Assembly (NCBI RefSeq): GCF_014655595.1
Contig: NZ_BNBL01000005.1
Span: 310,001 to 374,000 of the forward strand
DNA from: Streptomyces griseocarneus
GTDB lineage: Bacteria; Actinomycetota; Actinomycetes; Streptomycetales; Streptomycetaceae
Reading direction: 5' to 3'
DNA: 64,000 nt
Shown one piece after another: positions 1-8,403 of the stretch. The notes below the pieces were generated by a model that had not been told where the DNA came from, made no database searches, and saw nothing but the letters and a program-made list of their open reading frames with translations. The translations under genes and the position numbers were made by a program. Position 1 is the stretch's first letter, and each line of letters starts with the position of its first letter.

Positions 1-427
1 AGGCAGCTATGGCAGTGCAGGTACGGGCATCGTTGAACAGCTCCCAGCGGCGCAGGATCTCCGCATGGCCGGCCGGCGGCGTGGTGGCGGCCCACTGCTT
101 GATGCGGCCGTTGATCGGGACATTCCCGAACCGGGTGATCAGGAAGGACGCGACGGTCAGGAGCCCTGCCGTGGCTGCGAGGACCCGGGCCCGTTCGCGT
201 GTCAGGGCGGCCAGGGCGAGGGCACTGAGAGCCGAGACCGCCATCGCCCCCTGCATGGTGATCCCGTTCATCTTCATCAGCTCGGTGTGGAAGTCGAGTC
301 TCATGTCGATCGGCACGGAGTTGAAGGTCGGGACGAGGTTGGCGGCGCCGTAGCCGAAGGCTCCGGCGAGCAGACCAGTGGACAGCAGGGACAAGCCCAG
401 GAGGAGCCGGGTGCGCATATCGTTCAC
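1..427 (-). CDS. DUF1772 (anthrone oxygenase-like) membrane protein, C-terminus off window
   Basis: About 142 residues are visible; the gene runs off the left edge. The GTG at 427 overlaps the stop of the upstream gene as GTGA, which suggests translational coupling; an in-frame ATG lies at 418. An N-terminal hydrophobic helix (RLLLGLSLLSTGLLAGAFGY) is followed by more hydrophobic stretches and the segment FGNVPINGRIKQW, typical of the DUF1772 family. Some members of this family act as anthrone oxygenases in polyketide pathways; most are uncharacterised. The membrane location follows from the hydrophobic helices, and the role is unknown. Coupling to the mycothiol-linked enzyme suggests shared expression. 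Confidence 0.75.
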   Translation of the reverse strand, partial: MNDMRTRLLLGLSLLSTGLLAGAFGYGAANLVPTFNSVPIDMRLDFHTELMKMNGITMQGAMAVSALSALALAALTRERARVLAATAGLLTVASFLITRFGNVPINGRIKQWAATTPPAGHAEILRRWELFNDARTCTAIAA

Positions 428-1086
428 GCTTCGTTGGCGGGTCGGGTGAAACGGCTGCTCAGCTCTCCTCGGAGCCGGCCGTCCGGAAGCCTGCGACCGT
501 AGGCCAGCAGCAGGAGGTCCTGGGCGGCGCCGAACACGGGCGAGCCGGAGCCGTACGACCAGTCGAGGTCCTCGGCGTACAGCCGTACGCCGTCGAGATC
601 GGCGCCGAAGAACTTCAGGCTGCTGGGCCGGATCTCGTCGAGCAGGATGCGCAGCCGGTCCTCGGGGACGCGCCGGTCGAGGCCGAGAGCGACGGTGATG
701 TCCAGCCCGTGCACCACGTCGTGGCCGAGCGCCGCCGCGAACCCGCCGACCGGTGGTGTCCAGGGGTGGTGGGCGTTGTCCCGCAGGAAGGCGGTGAGTG
801 CGGTGGTGGAATGGGCGGCCGCATCCCTGCGTGCGACCCGGTCGGTCATACGGTGAAGGTTCCCGCGCGCCTTGACCAACTCGCCGAGCGTCACGGGCAA
901 GGAGAGCCGGAACCCCATCGACATGTGCGCCGCGACCTCGCGAACGCGCCATCCCACGCAGAGGCTCTGCTCGTTCCACTGCTCGGTTCGCAGAGTGTCG
1001 AACAGGTCGGCCAGTTCTCGGCGTTCCGCCGCGATCGCGGCCCTGGCCTCGGTGCTCCTCCCCTTGCGGGCTGTCGCGTTCTTCAT
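424..1086 (-). CDS. Maleylpyruvate isomerase-family mycothiol-dependent protein
   Basis: A 220-residue protein with the MDMPI/DinB-like four-helix fold. The N-terminal half carries LADLFDTLRTEQWNEQSLC..WRVREVAAHMSMG, and the middle has GHDVVHGLDITVALG, whose histidines are the usual metal ligands. In actinobacteria such proteins use mycothiol as thiol cofactor for isomerisation or conjugation; the substrate here is unknown. The start ATG at 1086 is divergent from the LysR gene at 1158, leaving about 70 bp that probably holds both promoters. The stop overlaps the start of the DUF1772 gene. Family assignment is firm; reaction is not. Confidence 0.8.
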   Translation of the reverse strand: MKNATARKGRSTEARAAIAAERRELADLFDTLRTEQWNEQSLCVGWRVREVAAHMSMGFRLSLPVTLGELVKARGNLHRMTDRVARRDAAAHSTTALTAFLRDNAHHPWTPPVGGFAAALGHDVVHGLDITVALGLDRRVPEDRLRILLDEIRPSSLKFFGADLDGVRLYAEDLDWSYGSGSPVFGAAQDLLLLAYGRRLPDGRLRGELSSRFTRPANEA

Positions 1087-1157
1087 GCGATCAAGCCTGC
1101 GGCCGGCCGAACGATAGCGCCAGTAGATAGTTCTGCTGATACCTAGAATCGTTGCTT

Positions 1158-2132
1158 ATGGAACTTCGTCAGCTGCGCTACTTCGTCTGTGTCGTCGAGG
1201 AGGGTGGCTTCACCCGGGCCGCCGCCCGGCTGCACCTGGCCCAGCCCGGCCTCAGCGCCCAGATCCGGCAGTTGGAGAAGGAGCTGGGACAGCCCCTGCT
1301 CGACCGCTCCAGCCGGTCGGTGACCCTGACCGAGGTGGGCCGGGCGGTCCTCCCCTACGCCCGCGCCGCACTGGCCGCTGCGGACGCGGTGCAGCAGACA
1401 GTGGATGCCTACACGGGGCTGCTGCGCGGCCGGGTCACGCTCGGCCTGGTCTCCGGCGCCACCGGCCACGCCTTCGACATCGCCGCTTTGCTGGCGGACT
1501 TCCACGACGCCCACCCCTCAGTGGAGGTGGCTCTCACCGAGGACACCACGGAGCGGATGCAGGCCGCGCTCCTGGCCGGCGAGCTCGACATCGCCGTTCT
1601 CGGGACGGCAGAGGAGGTGCCTCCGCCCGGAGCGGCCTTCCAGATAGTGATCGACGTCCCGCTGGTTGCCGCTGTCGCGCCCGGCGATCCGCTTCTCGAC
1701 CGCGTCGACGGTACGAGCGTCCCGCTTGCCGATCTCCGCGATCGGCCGCTGATCTGCCTGCCGCGCGGCACCGGGGTGCGCGCGGCGCTCGAACGCGGCT
1801 GTGCGCAGGCAGGGTTCCGGCCCCGGGTCACCTTCGAGGCGGCAGCCCCGCACGTGCTCGCGCAACTCGCCGCGCGGGGCCTGGGCATCGCCGTGCTACC
1901 TGCCGGAGAGGACGGGTCCGCCCTCACCGGGCAGCTCCGCACCCTGCGGATCGTCCGGCCCGAGATGCGTGCCCGCATCGCGCTCGCCTGGCAGGCCACC
2001 GGTCCCTCGAGCCCCGCGGCCCGGGTACTCCTCGACCGCCTGCGGGAAGCCCTTCCGAAGCCGCCCGAGATCCCCGTCGCTCAGCGGCGCCTGTTCCAGA
2101 ACGGTGTGTCCCAGCGCTTCTCGCTTCCGTAG
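1158..2132 (+). CDS. LysR-family transcriptional regulator
   Basis: A 324-residue regulator of usual family length. Residues 1-60 form the winged helix-turn-helix (MELRQLRYFVCVVEEGGFTR, then LHLAQPGLSAQIRQLEKELG), and the rest is the periplasmic-binding-like effector domain, recognisable from GRVTLGLVSG onward. I chose the ATG at 1158; an in-frame TTG two codons earlier is less likely. It is divergent from the mycothiol-dependent gene, the usual LysR layout, so that two-gene unit is the likely target. Its 3' end overlaps the convergent flavoprotein gene by about 50 bp. The effector ligand cannot be told from sequence. Confidence 0.88.
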   Translation: MELRQLRYFVCVVEEGGFTRAAARLHLAQPGLSAQIRQLEKELGQPLLDRSSRSVTLTEVGRAVLPYARAALAAADAVQQTVDAYTGLLRGRVTLGLVSGATGHAFDIAALLADFHDAHPSVEVALTEDTTERMQAALLAGELDIAVLGTAEEVPPPGAAFQIVIDVPLVAAVAPGDPLLDRVDGTSVPLADLRDRPLICLPRGTGVRAALERGCAQAGFRPRVTFEAAAPHVLAQLAARGLGIAVLPAGEDGSALTGQLRTLRIVRPEMRARIALAWQATGPSSPAARVLLDRLREALPKPPEIPVAQRRLFQNGVSQRFSLP

Positions 2133-3169
2133 CAGATGCGGCGCGCGTGGAGGTACTCCTGGTGGGTGGACACGATCCGTTCCGCGTAGGCCTCCAGCGC
2201 TCCTGAGGAGCCGGCAGCGTCGGCGTGAACGGCGTCGGCGGCTGTGATGCCGGTGGCCAGGGCGGTGAGAATGCCACGTGCCGCGATCGGATCCGATGTG
2301 GTGGCGGCATCGCCGATCGCCGCCCAGCCCGGTCCGGCCGCGGGGTGGGTGCAGGAGGTTGCCGCCCGCACGACGCGCAGTCCGCCCTGAAGCGGTACGA
2401 CGCGGCGGACGCGTCCGCGGACATGTGTGGTCGCCATGAGGTGCTTCCACCAGTGCTCGGGGGTGTGGAGCGCGTGGCGCGCGACGAGGTCGGCGTCTGT
2501 CATTGCCATGACGACGGATGCGCCCGCGGACAGCGGGGCGGTGTACCACCAGCCCAGGGCAGCCGACTCGACGAGCGACGTGCGGGGAACCTCCCGGTTC
2601 GAGGCGCCGGATGGCAGGAGTGCAGCGACCGCGACCAGACGATCGGTCCGGGTGACGGTGGCTCCCGCATGACGGGCGAGGCGCGCGGCCGCGCCGGTCG
2701 CGTCGAGGAGATACCGCGCGCGGATCGTCCTGGCGCCGACGGCGAGCTCCCACTGCCCGCACACTCGTCGTGCCGCCCCGACCCGGCCGGTCAGTTCGCG
2801 GGCTCCCGCCCGGCGGGCGGCATCGGTGAGCGTGCGGTCGAAGAGGACACGGTCGAGGTGCCATCCCGCACCGTAACGGCTGAAGAGGAAATCGGATTCG
2901 GCAAGCGTGTTCCGCCCCCAGGCCGACTGGTTGCCTAAACAGGGCGTGTGCGGTCCGGCGCTGATCCGCTCGAGTACACCGAGGCGCGCGAGCAAGGCCC
3001 TGGCCGCCGGTGCCAGGCTCTCCCCGGGCTTCCACCGGGGCATGCGGCCGGGGTCCACGACGAGTACGGAGGCACCGTGGTGGCGAAGGGTGATGGCGGC
3101 CGCGTTGCCCGCCGGTCCTCCACCGGCGATCGCGACGTCACAGGTCACGTCAGGGACGCGGGAGCTCAT
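2081..3169 (-). CDS. LodB/GoxB-like FAD-dependent maturase of a quinoprotein oxidase
   Basis: A 362-residue FAD protein. The N-terminal Rossmann motif CDVAIAGGGPAGNAAAI (about residues 10-26) and the later GWAAIGDAATTSDPIAARGI are typical of tryptophan halogenase/geranylgeranyl-reductase-type flavoproteins. It follows the LodA-like gene closely. In known systems LodB/GoxB flavoproteins modify the precursor to form the cysteine tryptophylquinone (CTQ) cofactor, so that is the inferred role here. The ATG at 3169 is embedded in the last unit of a 17-18 bp repeat with TGATG overlaps. No other function fits the context better. Confidence 0.78.
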   Translation of the reverse strand: MSSRVPDVTCDVAIAGGGPAGNAAAITLRHHGASVLVVDPGRMPRWKPGESLAPAARALLARLGVLERISAGPHTPCLGNQSAWGRNTLAESDFLFSRYGAGWHLDRVLFDRTLTDAARRAGARELTGRVGAARRVCGQWELAVGARTIRARYLLDATGAAARLARHAGATVTRTDRLVAVAALLPSGASNREVPRTSLVESAALGWWYTAPLSAGASVVMAMTDADLVARHALHTPEHWWKHLMATTHVRGRVRRVVPLQGGLRVVRAATSCTHPAAGPGWAAIGDAATTSDPIAARGILTALATGITAADAVHADAAGSSGALEAYAERIVSTHQEYLHARRICYGSEKRWDTPFWNRRR

Positions 3170-3238
3170 CAGCGGACGGCGCCCATCAGTGAACCGAGCC
3201 CATCAGTTGAACGGGGCCCATCAGTGGACGGCGCCCAT
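3167..3238 (-). repeat. Tandem repeat of the stop/start junction between the LodA- and LodB-like genes
   Basis: Five ATG codons on the minus strand (at 3169, 3186, 3203, 3221 and 3238) recur every 17-18 bp in units resembling ATGGGCNCCGTYCACTG. The TGA stop of the oxidase gene overlaps one of these ATGs as TGATG, and the flavoprotein start sits in another TGATG copy. The array looks like slippage expansion of an original overlapping stop/start, and it now separates the genes by about 50 bp with tiny stop-terminated frames between them. Confidence 0.85.
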
Positions 3239-6200
3239 GCCGGTGATGTCGGGTCGGCTGACCGCGGTGACGGCCGCGACCGCCTTCTCCGCCGCGACCG
3301 CCTTCTCCGCCACGACCGGTGAGGAGAGCAGGACCCGCGCCTGCGGGGGCGTCAGATCCGGAAGCGGGCAGCCCGCGGCGATCCAAGCGACGGTGATGTC
3401 CCGCCCGGTCCTGCCCGTGCCCGGCACCATCGCGGCGAACGCCTGGCCCATCCGGTTCGTGGGGGCGAGCAGATCTCGGACGAAGGAGCTCTGTTCGGGG
3501 TTGCCGGGCGAGACGAGCGCGTTCTCCGGATGGACGAGGGCGCTCAGGAGCGACGCGGTCGGCTGGGTGAACCACCAGGCCACCGGCTCCTCCCTGGTCC
3601 GGGTGGTGTCCGTGGGATCCGGGCCGGTGATGAGGTTACGGGCATGCGGGGCGGCGCCTGTCTGACGTGGACGCAGGGAGTCGACCAGCAGGATCATCGC
3701 CTCGAGCGGCGTGAGCTCCGGCCTCGGCGGCGAGGGGGTCCCGAGCCAGCGCGTCCACTGGCGCCACAACTCCAGCTCGCTGTCGTCGAAGACCTTGTAC
3801 ATGGGGCCGGTGTAGGTGGTCAGCGCGAAGAAGGGGCTGTTCTCCGGGTCGCCGGCCTGGATGAACCCGGACTCCTGGAGTTCCTGGAGCAGACCGGGCG
3901 GGTCCAGGAACCAGTCGTTGAGCTGGTTCTCGCCCAGTCGTTTTCCGTCGTGGTTGAGAGAGGCGAACGGCGCCTTACGGCTGATGAGGTCGATCAGCCG
4001 GTCTTCCGGCGTGGGCGGGTTGTCCACCAGCGCCCTGAGGTCGTTGCCCAGGGTTCCGGTGATGGCGAAGGCCACGTAGCCGTTCCAGATGCGCTGCCAC
4101 TGACGCTGGACGGCCTCGTCACCGCCGCGGTTGTAGACCTCTTCCAGATACTGGATGACCGCGTCGCGGGCCTTGGCGCCGTGCCCGGCGGCGGCGTTGT
4201 CGATACCGATGTGCATCTTGTAGAACTGCGAGCTGATGCCGTGGTAGTCGAAGAGTCTCACGGCCGGTGTCAGCCCCACCACCTCCCATTCCAGCTGCAG
4301 CGTCATCCCGAGAATCTCGGGGAAGAACTGCTTCGAGTGCTGGGAGATCGCCAGCTGGAAGGCGCCGACGGTGTACGCCGAGTCGAGCATTTCGGGCAAC
4401 ATCGCGAACTCGTAGGAGTCCACCGGCGGCAGGTACAGGCCCACGCTGTGCAGCAGGTCGGAGTAGAGGTTCGAGTGGTTCAGAGCGGGATCCCCGCCGC
4501 CCACCTCGTCCATCCAGATGGAGAACAGCAGTGAGTGGATCCCACTGATCGGCCCGACCGGGGTCGCATTGCGCAACCAGGCACCGTCGAGCAGGTTGAA
4601 CGGCGCGAACTGCCGGATCCGCTCGACCAGGTCACGGCGGCTGGGGAACGTCGGGTCCGCCGACGGGTCGGCACCTTCCGATTCCTGCACGAGCTGTGTG
4701 TAGATGAGCTGCAGGCGTGCTTCGAACGCATCGCTCGTATAGCGGAACGGGCGCAGCGTCAAGGGAAACGCCGGATTGTCCTGGGCCGCCACCGCGTCGT
4801 CAAGGACCGACTTCGCGTAGTCCCGCGCGGCCTTGGCGTGCTCGGGAAAGCGGTCGGGGTGCTGCAGAACGTAGAACCACTCGCGGTCGCTGAGTCCGAC
4901 CTTCTCGGCGCGTTCGGTCTCCACCAGTACGGTCTCGCCCGTCACGCCGGTGCGGGCGACGACGAAGCCGAGACTGCTCCACTTCTTGACCATGTCGTTG
5001 TCGCCCGCGTGTTCGCGGAGCACGCGCCAGAGATTTTCCACGCGGTCCTGATAATGCTGCCCGCTCTCACCCGGCAACGGATCGAGGTCGGGCGGATAGA
5101 CCGGCTGGATTCCCACGCCTCGCGCCCAGGGCCTGCGCCAGGTGCTCAGCTCCGTCGACCTGGCCCTGCCCTGTGCGGCCCGGATCAGACTGCGGTACCG
5201 CTCTTCGGGCAGCACGTCGTCCGGGCGTTGAGCCGGCCACCAGTGGGTGTGGCACTCATAGAAGTCGGCATGCCATGGGACGGCCATGTACTTGGTGACG
5301 TCTCCCGGCGTCAGGTTCTCGCGCAGCCGGAACGGTCCGGCCCAGGTGCCGGGTTCGTCGGCGATGTACGTCATCTCGATGCCCGGGAAGAACGGGCCCC
5401 CGACACACGCTTCGAGTGCGGCCCGTACGAGTGCGTGGGGCTGGTCGGCGACGGGCAGGTCGGCCAACGGTACGGGGGCGGCGGGGCTCGTGCCGTCGGC
5501 GATGAAGTCACCCGCGGCCCACCGGCGCAGCCGTTCGTACTGCCTGGGGGTGACCGTGAACCACGTTCGGGGCTTGCCGTTGATCGGATCGCCGTCGTCC
5601 CCCGCGAGCTGGGGCATGAACGCGTAGTTCGCCTGGGTCACGTCCTCGGCACCGGGGGTGCGCAGCCGGTTGAACACGGTCATCCGGAAGTCCGTGTTTT
5701 CGGGGGCGTTCGATGCCAGGTGTGCCAGGCGCTCCGGAGCGAGGAAATCACCCGGCCCGTCCTCGCCGTGCCCGCGCAGCGCGTTCGCGTTCACCCAGGC
5801 GTATCCGCACATGCGGGCGAGCACCGGGTGGACGTCGCGGGTGAACGAAACCTCCGCCGCCTGCGGCACCCAGCCGGCCTCCTCGGCGACCTCCCGGGCG
5901 ACGTCGTAGAGCGTCACCAGGTTCTGGGTGTCCGGAGCGAAGTCGGGCGGCGCGACGATCACCCAGGCGGGCGTCACCGGGATCGTTCGCCCGCCACCGA
6001 GGCCGACCGTCGCCGTGACCGGCCCGTCGGAGATGTCGTCGTGCCAGAAATCGTTGTTCGCGTAGGTCACCAATGGGTTGTCCGGCTTCGCGGACGCCGC
6101 GTGCCCGAACCCGCCCAGGACAAGGAGGCGGCCCGCCTCGTCCGTACGCAGTTCCCCGAGCGGGACCGGTGTGCCGAGGAACGTCCCCGTATCGAAGCGC

Positions 6201-6631
6201 GCGTCACCGCCATCGGCATTCGGACCGCTCACACTGCGGGGTCCTGGTGTGATCATCAGTGCCGCGCGTGCTTGCGCGTCGGCCGGATCCACCTGTTGGT
6301 TGCGCAGGTTGTCCGCGGAATCCGACTGGTGAAAACGCCCGTGGAACTTGAACCAGGCCGCCTTCTTGTTGGCCAGCTCGACCGACCACGTCACCTCGGC
6401 GTCGGCCGCGGTCACCTCTCCCAGGACGTTGTGCTCCTTGTCGTATCCGTAGATACGGAAGCGCGCCGCCTGACGCTTCACCCGTCCTTCGGTGTCCTTG
6501 AATCCCCCCATCGGGTGGACTGGGATCCCCGGCGCCTCCGGACCTACGAAGAATTCATCCGGGCTGTTGCCGACACGCGCGATCCCCAGCGCCGGATGAA
6601 TTTCGCAGTAGGCAACGTCATCAAGGTTCAC
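3221..6631 (-). CDS. LodA/GoxA-like CTQ-dependent amino-acid oxidase
   Basis: A 1136-residue protein. The GTG at 6631 is chosen because GGAGG lies 5 nt upstream (6637-6641); the frame extends further to an ATG at 6676 without such a site. The start YCEIHPALGIARVGNSPDEF is the family hallmark. CVGGPFFPGIEM (Cys about residue 409) and THWWPAQRPDD (Trp pair about 464-465) are the likely CTQ cofactor partners. LodA oxidises the lysine epsilon-amine and GoxA oxidises glycine, both giving hydrogen peroxide; the substrate here is unknown. There is no recognisable signal peptide. LodA is about 725 residues, so this member is longer. The alanine/lysine-rich C-terminus derives from an 18-bp tandem duplication (3273-3308). 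Confidence 0.85.
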   Translation of the reverse strand: MNLDDVAYCEIHPALGIARVGNSPDEFFVGPEAPGIPVHPMGGFKDTEGRVKRQAARFRIYGYDKEHNVLGEVTAADAEVTWSVELANKKAAWFKFHGRFHQSDSADNLRNQQVDPADAQARAALMITPGPRSVSGPNADGGDARFDTGTFLGTPVPLGELRTDEAGRLLVLGGFGHAASAKPDNPLVTYANNDFWHDDISDGPVTATVGLGGGRTIPVTPAWVIVAPPDFAPDTQNLVTLYDVAREVAEEAGWVPQAAEVSFTRDVHPVLARMCGYAWVNANALRGHGEDGPGDFLAPERLAHLASNAPENTDFRMTVFNRLRTPGAEDVTQANYAFMPQLAGDDGDPINGKPRTWFTVTPRQYERLRRWAAGDFIADGTSPAAPVPLADLPVADQPHALVRAALEACVGGPFFPGIEMTYIADEPGTWAGPFRLRENLTPGDVTKYMAVPWHADFYECHTHWWPAQRPDDVLPEERYRSLIRAAQGRARSTELSTWRRPWARGVGIQPVYPPDLDPLPGESGQHYQDRVENLWRVLREHAGDNDMVKKWSSLGFVVARTGVTGETVLVETERAEKVGLSDREWFYVLQHPDRFPEHAKAARDYAKSVLDDAVAAQDNPAFPLTLRPFRYTSDAFEARLQLIYTQLVQESEGADPSADPTFPSRRDLVERIRQFAPFNLLDGAWLRNATPVGPISGIHSLLFSIWMDEVGGGDPALNHSNLYSDLLHSVGLYLPPVDSYEFAMLPEMLDSAYTVGAFQLAISQHSKQFFPEILGMTLQLEWEVVGLTPAVRLFDYHGISSQFYKMHIGIDNAAAGHGAKARDAVIQYLEEVYNRGGDEAVQRQWQRIWNGYVAFAITGTLGNDLRALVDNPPTPEDRLIDLISRKAPFASLNHDGKRLGENQLNDWFLDPPGLLQELQESGFIQAGDPENSPFFALTTYTGPMYKVFDDSELELWRQWTRWLGTPSPPRPELTPLEAMILLVDSLRPRQTGAAPHARNLITGPDPTDTTRTREEPVAWWFTQPTASLLSALVHPENALVSPGNPEQSSFVRDLLAPTNRMGQAFAAMVPGTGRTGRDITVAWIAAGCPLPDLTPPQARVLLSSPVVAEKAVAAEKAVAAVTAVSRPDITGMGAVH

Positions 6632-6754
6632 AGCAGCCTCCGCACAAGACTCAGCACCAACGAACCGGAACCGCACCTGTCCGGCTCGTCATTTCGCTCG
6701 GCCGCGCAGGAATCCGCCGCAAATACGTATAGTCATGCATCCGCACCGCTTCGA

Positions 6755-6999
6755 TGTCATACGCCGCGCCGGAAAGACCTGGAGAATCGCCGGCCGGGGC
6801 GTCCGGCCGACCTCTTCAGCGGGTACGACCAGGCGGAGCGTGGGGAAACGGTTGCCGGCGCGGGGAAGGCGACCCGCATCTCGACGCGGGCCGGCTGCCG
6901 GCCCGGACACTGGTGAACGCCGTGGCCGAAGGCCAGGTGCCCGCCATCCTGCCTGCGGAGGTCGAGCACGTCGGGATCGGCGAAACGGGGGTGCCGGAG
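6755..6999 (-). pseudogene. Cytochrome P450 C-terminal relic, frameshifted
   Basis: One minus frame reads [14 protein letters not shown] and then [13 protein letters not shown], the P450 heme-binding motif with its cysteine. The helix after it continues to about 6860. The reading then moves to another frame for [14 protein letters not shown], the usual P450 C-terminus, so a frameshift lies near 6850-6870. Only about 80 of the usual 400 residues remain, and the rest is absent upstream, where the ABM gene sits. Confidence 0.8.
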
Positions 7000-7000
7000 G

Positions 7001-7327
7001 TCACGCTCCGGTTCGGCCGGCCGGCTGGTAGGGGCTGTGCATGGTGAGAAAGCGGACGTCGAGGTCGGTCTCCAGGTAGTCCATGCGCCGCTCCCAGAAG
7101 GCTTGCATGTGGGGGAGGGCGAGGTGGGCATCGAGATCGGCCTGGGAGCGCCAGGCCTCGTAGAAGACGAAGACGCCGGGGTCGTTGCGATCTTCGTGGA
7201 AGTGGTATTCCAGGCAGCCATCCTCCTGCCGGGTCGGCTCGACGAACGAGAGCAGAAGCTGCTTCAACTCCTCGGCGCGTTCGGGTTTGGGGTGAGCGGT
7301 GCCGACGAGTGCGAAGGGCTGAGTCAT
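7001..7327 (-). CDS. Antibiotic biosynthesis monooxygenase (ABM) family protein
   Basis: A 108-residue ferredoxin-like dimeric alpha-beta barrel protein. Diagnostic segments are [42 protein letters not shown] and the following helix [16 protein letters not shown]. Such proteins are quinol monooxygenases or other small oxidases or isomerases without metal or flavin. The ATG at 7327 has GAGGAGAG upstream. The gene is divergent from an ArsR-type regulator, and a perfect palindrome at 7347-7368 sits just upstream of its ribosome-binding site, so it is very likely repressed by that regulator. Substrate is unknown. Confidence 0.85.
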   Translation of the reverse strand: MTQPFALVGTAHPKPERAEELKQLLLSFVEPTRQEDGCLEYHFHEDRNDPGVFVFYEAWRSQADLDAHLALPHMQAFWERRMDYLETDLDVRFLTMHSPYQPAGRTGA

Positions 7328-7346
7328 GCGGGGTTCTCTCCTCGAT

Positions 7347-7368
7347 AGGTACGATCAATCTCGTACCT
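7347..7368. promoter_or_regulatory. Palindromic operator, copy 1 (near ABM gene)
   Basis: A perfect 8-bp inverted repeat with a 6-bp spacer, AGGTACGA-N6-TCGTACCT, in the intergenic region between the ABM gene and the ArsR-family gene. Its position next to the ABM start suits repression by the neighbouring regulator. Confidence 0.7.
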
Positions 7369-7389
7369 GCTGGACGCTACCGAACTTGT

Positions 7390-7411
7390 AGGTACGATGC
7401 AATCCATACCT
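7390..7411. promoter_or_regulatory. Palindromic operator, copy 2 (near ArsR gene)
   Basis: The same left half AGGTACGA and a slightly diverged right half ATACCT, 43 bp from the first copy. It lies just before the ArsR-family ribosome-binding site, consistent with autoregulation. Confidence 0.6.
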
Positions 7412-7428
7412 GAAGGGAGGTGTCCCGC

Positions 7429-7746
7429 ATGCCCGACGACGAAGGACACCCGAGCGTCGAGGAGATCGAGCTCGGCCCGGTACTCTCCGCGCTGGCGGAT
7501 CCGCTGCGCCGCCGAGTGGTGCGTGAGCTGGCAGCCGAACCCGACGGCGCGGCGCGGACATGCAGTTCCTTCGGGCTGCCGGTCTCCAAGGCGACCGTCA
7601 CGCACCACTTCCGTGCACTGCGCGAGGCCGGGTTGATCCGGCAGGTCGACCGGGGCAACAGCCGGATGGCCAGCCTGCGCCGGGCCGACATCGAGCAGCG
7701 GTTTCCCGGACTGCTGGACATCGTGGCAGCCGAGCCGGAGGAGTGA
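7429..7746 (+). CDS. ArsR-type winged-helix transcriptional regulator
   Basis: A 105-residue single-domain regulator. LGPVLSALADPLRRRVVREL is the first helix pair of the fold, and VSKATVTHHFRALREAGLIRQVDRGN forms the recognition helix and wing. I chose the ATG at 7429 because GAAGGGAGG lies 8 nt upstream; a GTG at 7420 overlaps that site. No cysteine pair typical of metal sensors is present, so it probably senses a small organic molecule or thiol state. Divergent from the ABM monooxygenase, with two matching palindromes between them, it is best read as the local repressor. Confidence 0.87.
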   Translation: MPDDEGHPSVEEIELGPVLSALADPLRRRVVRELAAEPDGAARTCSSFGLPVSKATVTHHFRALREAGLIRQVDRGNSRMASLRRADIEQRFPGLLDIVAAEPEE

Positions 7747-7807
7747 GCTGCGGCGTCTGGCCTGACTGGCGGGTGCCTCGTGGATCAGGCCGCGTACCCT
7801 CGGCTCC

Positions 7808-8221
7808 GTGCCCCGCCATCCGAAGAAGCCCCGCCGGCTGGTCGCCGACGGGCGCGCGTACCTATGGACGCTCCGCCACAGCCACCGCGTGCTGGACAGC
7901 GGCCGGTCCGCGGACTGCCGCGAGACCCTCACGCTCCACCCGCAGCCGGCCGGCACCGGCGGCCCGCTGCGCATCGTCTTCGCCGACGGCCCGGGCCGGT
8001 ACGTCCCGGGCGGGTTCCCCATGGGCTCCGGGGACGTGGGGTACGTCCGGGGCGGCTCATTGAACCTGCACGAACCGGGCGCCGTCCGGGCCCTGCTCGA
8101 CGCGGCGTCGGCCCGCGGGTGGCAGCCGGGGGAGCGACGGGCGGTGGAGGTCGACGGCTGGCCCCTGCTGGAGGCGGCGGCCGCCGCACGAGCCGGCGAC
8201 GCCGGGCCCGTCGGCCCGTAG
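7808..8221 (+). CDS. Conserved hypothetical protein
   Basis: A 137-residue protein from GTG 7808 (PRHPKKPRRLVADGRAYLW). It has no signal peptide or membrane helix, and I do not recognise a family. The sequence suggests a mixed beta-strand domain: short strands such as RETLTLHP and PLRIVFAD, a Gly/Pro loop GRYVPGGFPMGSGDVGY, and a C-terminal helix PGAVRALLDAASARGW followed by VEVDGWPLLEAAAAA. Codon third positions are G/C-rich throughout, which supports it being a real gene. It follows the ArsR gene in the same direction after 61 bp and could be cotranscribed. Confidence 0.65.
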   Translation: MPRHPKKPRRLVADGRAYLWTLRHSHRVLDSGRSADCRETLTLHPQPAGTGGPLRIVFADGPGRYVPGGFPMGSGDVGYVRGGSLNLHEPGAVRALLDAASARGWQPGERRAVEVDGWPLLEAAAAARAGDAGPVGP

Positions 8222-8403
8222 GCCCCTAACCCGTAGGCCGGGTGCTGCGATCAGGTGTCGGTGAGACGGGACAGGCGCGGGCTCGAAGCAACGGAGGGGC
8301 TCGGCCGGCTGGTACGCGCCATGGTCCCGCCCGCCACGGTGCCCGGCCGTCGGCCCTGACTTCTGCGTCCGGCGCCACTTCCGGTGCGCTGCGGGGCTGC
8401 GTC

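Noticed and set aside
4535-6916. A long open frame antisense to the LodA-like gene
   Set aside because: It is a by-product of high GC content: its sequence has no domain, is rich in Arg/Gly/Val, and mirrors the codon pattern of the oxidase, which has clear family motifs.
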